Positions 62,269-64,000 of a DNA stretch of 64,000 nucleotides are shown piece after piece. The stretch comes from Roseovarius arcticus (lineage in GTDB: Bacteria; Pseudomonadota; Alphaproteobacteria; Rhodobacterales; Rhodobacteraceae), in the NCBI RefSeq assembly GCF_006125015.1, contig NZ_SZZN01000001.1, forward strand, positions 1,674,001 through 1,738,000. The letters run 5' to 3'. The notes beneath the pieces are model-generated. The model was not told the DNA's origin. It did not search any database and saw only the letters and a program-made list of their open reading frames with translations. The position numbers and the translations under genes were made by a program. Each line of letters begins with the position of its first letter. Positions within the stretch are counted from its first letter, which is position 1.

Positions 62269-63122
62269 TTAATGCATGGTCGGTCTCTGGTCTATCGGTA
62301 CGATGCTTTTTGGTGCCGGTGGACGATAATCCAAGGCGCTGTGTGGCCTGACTGTGTTGTAGTGCCGGCGCCATCTTTCGATCAGGATCTGAACCTCGCG
62401 CAACGTGAAGAAGACCTCCCCGTTCAGCAGCTCGTCGCGGAAGCGGGAGTTGAAGCTCTCGCAGTATCCGTTTTCCCATGGTGAGCCTGGCGCGATGAAA
62501 GCGGTTTTCGCGCCAACTGCCCCGATCCAGGCACGCACTTTTTTTTGCGATAAATTCCGCGCCATTATCCGATCTGATATATTCTGGCGGCCCTCTCAGG
62601 ATAAACAGATCGGTCAAGGCGTCGACCACGTCTGTTGAATTGAGCTTACGTTTAACTCTGATCACAAGCGCCTCCTTCGTGAACTCATCGATGATATTCA
62701 GTGTGCGGTAGACCCGCCCATCGTGTGTGCGATCTTGGACGAAGTCATACGACCAAACGTGGTTTGGGCGCTCAGGCCGCAGCCTCACGCAAGATCCGTC
62801 GTTCAGCCAGAGCCGCCCCTTCTTGGGTTGTTTTTGTGGAACTTTCAGCCCTTCGCGCCGCCAAATTCGCTCTACGCGCTTGTGATTCACATGCCATCCG
62901 CTGTTGTTCAACATCCCGGTGATCATGCGGTACCCCCTCTCGGCGATGCGAGCATCGCCTGCCGGGCAGCGCATAGCGTCCGAACTCTTCCGTCAGTGCA
63001 ATGATGTCCTCGGTTAGCCGCGCTTCGTCCGGCAAGCCGCAAGGTTCCTTGCGCTGTGTCGAACGATGCTGCCCGAGTGTGCGGCAGACCCGGCGCTCAG
63101 ATACGCCAAGGGTCTGCCGCAC
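62269..63122 (-). pseudogene. IS3 OrfB (DDE transposase) with two frame disruptions
   Basis: Reads MRQTLGVSERRVCRTLGQHR, then a disruption near 62938-62972, then YRMITGMLNNSGWHVNHKRV, PNHVWSYDFVQDRTHDGRVY (first Asp), NIIDEFTKEALVI and YIRSDNGAEFIAKK (second Asp). A run of eight A near 62539-62546 shifts the frame; the other frame continues VRAWIGAVGAKTAFIAPG, GYCESFNSRFRDELLNGE (Glu) and HSALDYRPPAP. The first disruption is a ~35-base insertion containing two palindromes. All catalytic residues remain but not in one frame. Confidence 0.85.
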
Positions 63123-63154
63123 ATGATCAATGCACCGACGGCGGCGGGAAGGGC

Positions 63155-63433
63155 TTAGAAGTTTCCCCGTGCGGCCTCAGTCAAGATCATCTTGTCCAGT
63201 GTCAGATCCGACACCGCACGCCTGAGCCGAGTATTCTCTGTTTCCAGCTCTTTAAGCCGCTTGAGCTGATTGCGGTTCATGCCGCCATATTCTTTGCGCC
63301 ATCGATAATAAGTCTGAACCGTCACACCGATCTGACGCACCGCTTCCGCCGTCGACCGCCCTTGCCCTTGCAGCACTTCAACTTGCCGTAGCTTCAGCAC
63401 AATATCTTCGGGCTTCTCTCGTTTGCCAGCCAT
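63155..63433 (-). CDS. IS3 OrfA
   Basis: A 92-residue protein with an N-terminal HTH (KPEDIVLKLRQVEVLQGQGR, VRQIGVTVQTYYRWRKEYGG) and a leucine-zipper-like helix (NQLKRLKELETENTRLRRAV). It ends LTEAARGNF. OrfB would be made by -1 frameshifting near this end. Intact, but useless without a whole OrfB. Confidence 0.88.
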   Translation of the reverse strand: MAGKREKPEDIVLKLRQVEVLQGQGRSTAEAVRQIGVTVQTYYRWRKEYGGMNRNQLKRLKELETENTRLRRAVSDLTLDKMILTEAARGNF

Positions 63434-63780
63434 CTCGTCGTCCTCCTGAAAACGGGATAATTCTATCCCAAAAGGTGGACCACTTCAGTGGGGGCATTCC
63501 AACCGAACCGGACCAACAATGACTGCGAAGAGAAGTGTGACCCGGATGAGAGACAACGATTCCTAAAAGACGGAAAACAAAAGATGAAATGAACTTGACC
63601 CAAACGCCCGATTAGAGAAGTGAGGTTTCGCTGAGGTTGTACCATCGGCCACCTTCAGCGTTTTGATGTGCTGACAGACCAGCAAATCCTCTCGTGGCTT
63701 CCACTTGGTTCAGAACACCCATAATAGTATAAGAAATTGACGTTTCGGTCTCACTCCGCGACGCAAGAGGCTAGATCACG

Positions 63781-64000
63781 ATGACCGACGACTCTTCCAC
63801 TGCACTGGCGACTATGAACCCAACCGAAATTGTTGCAACCCTGCGCGAAGGTCTCCTTGTCCTGACTGAAGACCTTACCGTCGAATTCGCCAGCGACAGA
63901 TTTCTGAAAATGTTTCAGGTCGACCTCGATGAAACCGTGGGTCGTGCCCTTTCTGATCTGGGTGACGGCCAGTGGAATATTCCGACCATACTGGACCCAT
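63781..64000 (+). CDS. PAS-domain sensor protein, N-terminal part (cut by window edge)
   Basis: ATG 63781 opens a frame that is still open at the window end (73 codons). After ~15 residues a PAS domain begins: EIVATLREGLLVLTEDLTVE, FASDRFLKMFQVDLDETVGR, then LSDLGDGQWNIPTI. The GDGQWNIP element is typical of PAS domains in HWE-type histidine kinases and CheR-linked proteins of alphaproteobacteria. The output domain lies outside the window. Confidence 0.7.
   Translation, partial: MTDDSSTALATMNPTEIVATLREGLLVLTEDLTVEFASDRFLKMFQVDLDETVGRALSDLGDGQWNIPTILDP

Larger units (their letters stand above)
62240..63496 (-). mobile_element. IS3-family insertion sequence, inactivated
   Basis: About 1257 bases bounded by imperfect inverted repeats: TGCCCCCATCGGGTGGTCCA (from 62240) and, read inward on the minus strand from 63496, TGCCCCCACTGAAGTGGTCC. 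Contains orfA and orfB in the usual overlapping -1 arrangement, but orfB carries two inactivating changes. No direct target duplication was evident. Confidence 0.85.

Noticed and set aside
1..64000. CRISPR array, rRNA or tRNA genes
   Set aside because: No regularly spaced direct repeats and no rRNA or complete tRNA cloverleaf were seen on either strand.

Overview
The window looks like a chromosomal or large-plasmid accessory region of a marine alphaproteobacterium of the Roseobacter group (Rhodobacteraceae). This is inferred from gene content (trimethylamine-methyltransferase family protein, gamma-butyrobetaine hydroxylase-like enzyme, choline-sulfatase, ProXWV-type betaine transporter, a characteristic integrase family, YaeQ, phasin, DUF2061), from high GC with GC-rich third codon positions, and from many decayed mobile elements. 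No rRNA, tRNA or CRISPR array was found.

Layout. 1-3.3 kb: end of an aldehyde dehydrogenase gene, an FAD amine oxidase overlapping it, and a convergent MttB-family methyltransferase. 3.4-4.7 kb: an IS6-type transposase remnant spliced into the 5' end of a LysR gene. 4.7-11.1 kb: a six-gene leftward operon (two ABC permeases, ATPase, binding protein, GntR/FCD regulator, class IV aminotransferase) divergent from a choline-sulfatase gene, with a palindromic operator candidate between them. 11.2-12.1 kb: a chimera of an IS21 left end and a replication-protein fragment. 12.1-16.6 kb: a GC-rich cassette with an XRE repressor divergent from an unknown protein, a zinc-finger GIY-YIG-like nuclease and a soluble FtsH-like AAA+/M41 protease. 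17-26.7 kb: small secreted proteins, a gamma-butyrobetaine hydroxylase-like dioxygenase, an intact-looking IS30, ankyrin protein, YaeQ, thioesterase, rhomboid protease. 27-32.6 kb: a c-type-heme sensor, a hybrid histidine kinase with two receivers and an Hpt domain, and a receiver domain fused to a ten-TM EamA transporter. 33-36.9 kb: another EamA exporter, a BFD-like Fe-S protein, an AI-2E/PerM family protein and IS remnants. 37.3-42.9 kb: Cus-type copper/silver efflux, whose adaptor carries three C-terminal CusF-like domains. 43-53 kb: a patchwork of small genes and pseudogenes (two decayed copies of one integrase family, FCD regulator, ABC ATPase, PIN toxin, LysR), plus a Tat-exported isochorismatase-fold hydrolase, a GFA-family protein, an orphan family 5 binding protein and an orphan ParS-type antitoxin. 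53.9-57.2 kb: a proX-proW-proV betaine uptake operon. 57.4-60.5 kb: a voltage-gated-type K+ channel with a zinc ribbon, DUF2061 protein, phasin, HPF/RaiA-like protein. 61-63.5 kb: IS110 and a broken IS3. The window ends inside a PAS-domain gene.

How the genes fit together. A quaternary-amine theme recurs: choline-O-sulfate hydrolysis, betaine uptake, gamma-butyrobetaine hydroxylation, an MttB homologue and an amine oxidase/aldehyde dehydrogenase pair. They are in separate transcription units. The most unusual items are the XRE/nuclease/FtsH-like cassette, the receiver-EamA fusion beside a heme sensor and hybrid kinase, the triple-CusF adaptor, and a pair of homologous non-coding elements near 25.7 and 43.4 kb that keep a hairpin of differing sequence. 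All family assignments come from reading motifs; no database search was run.
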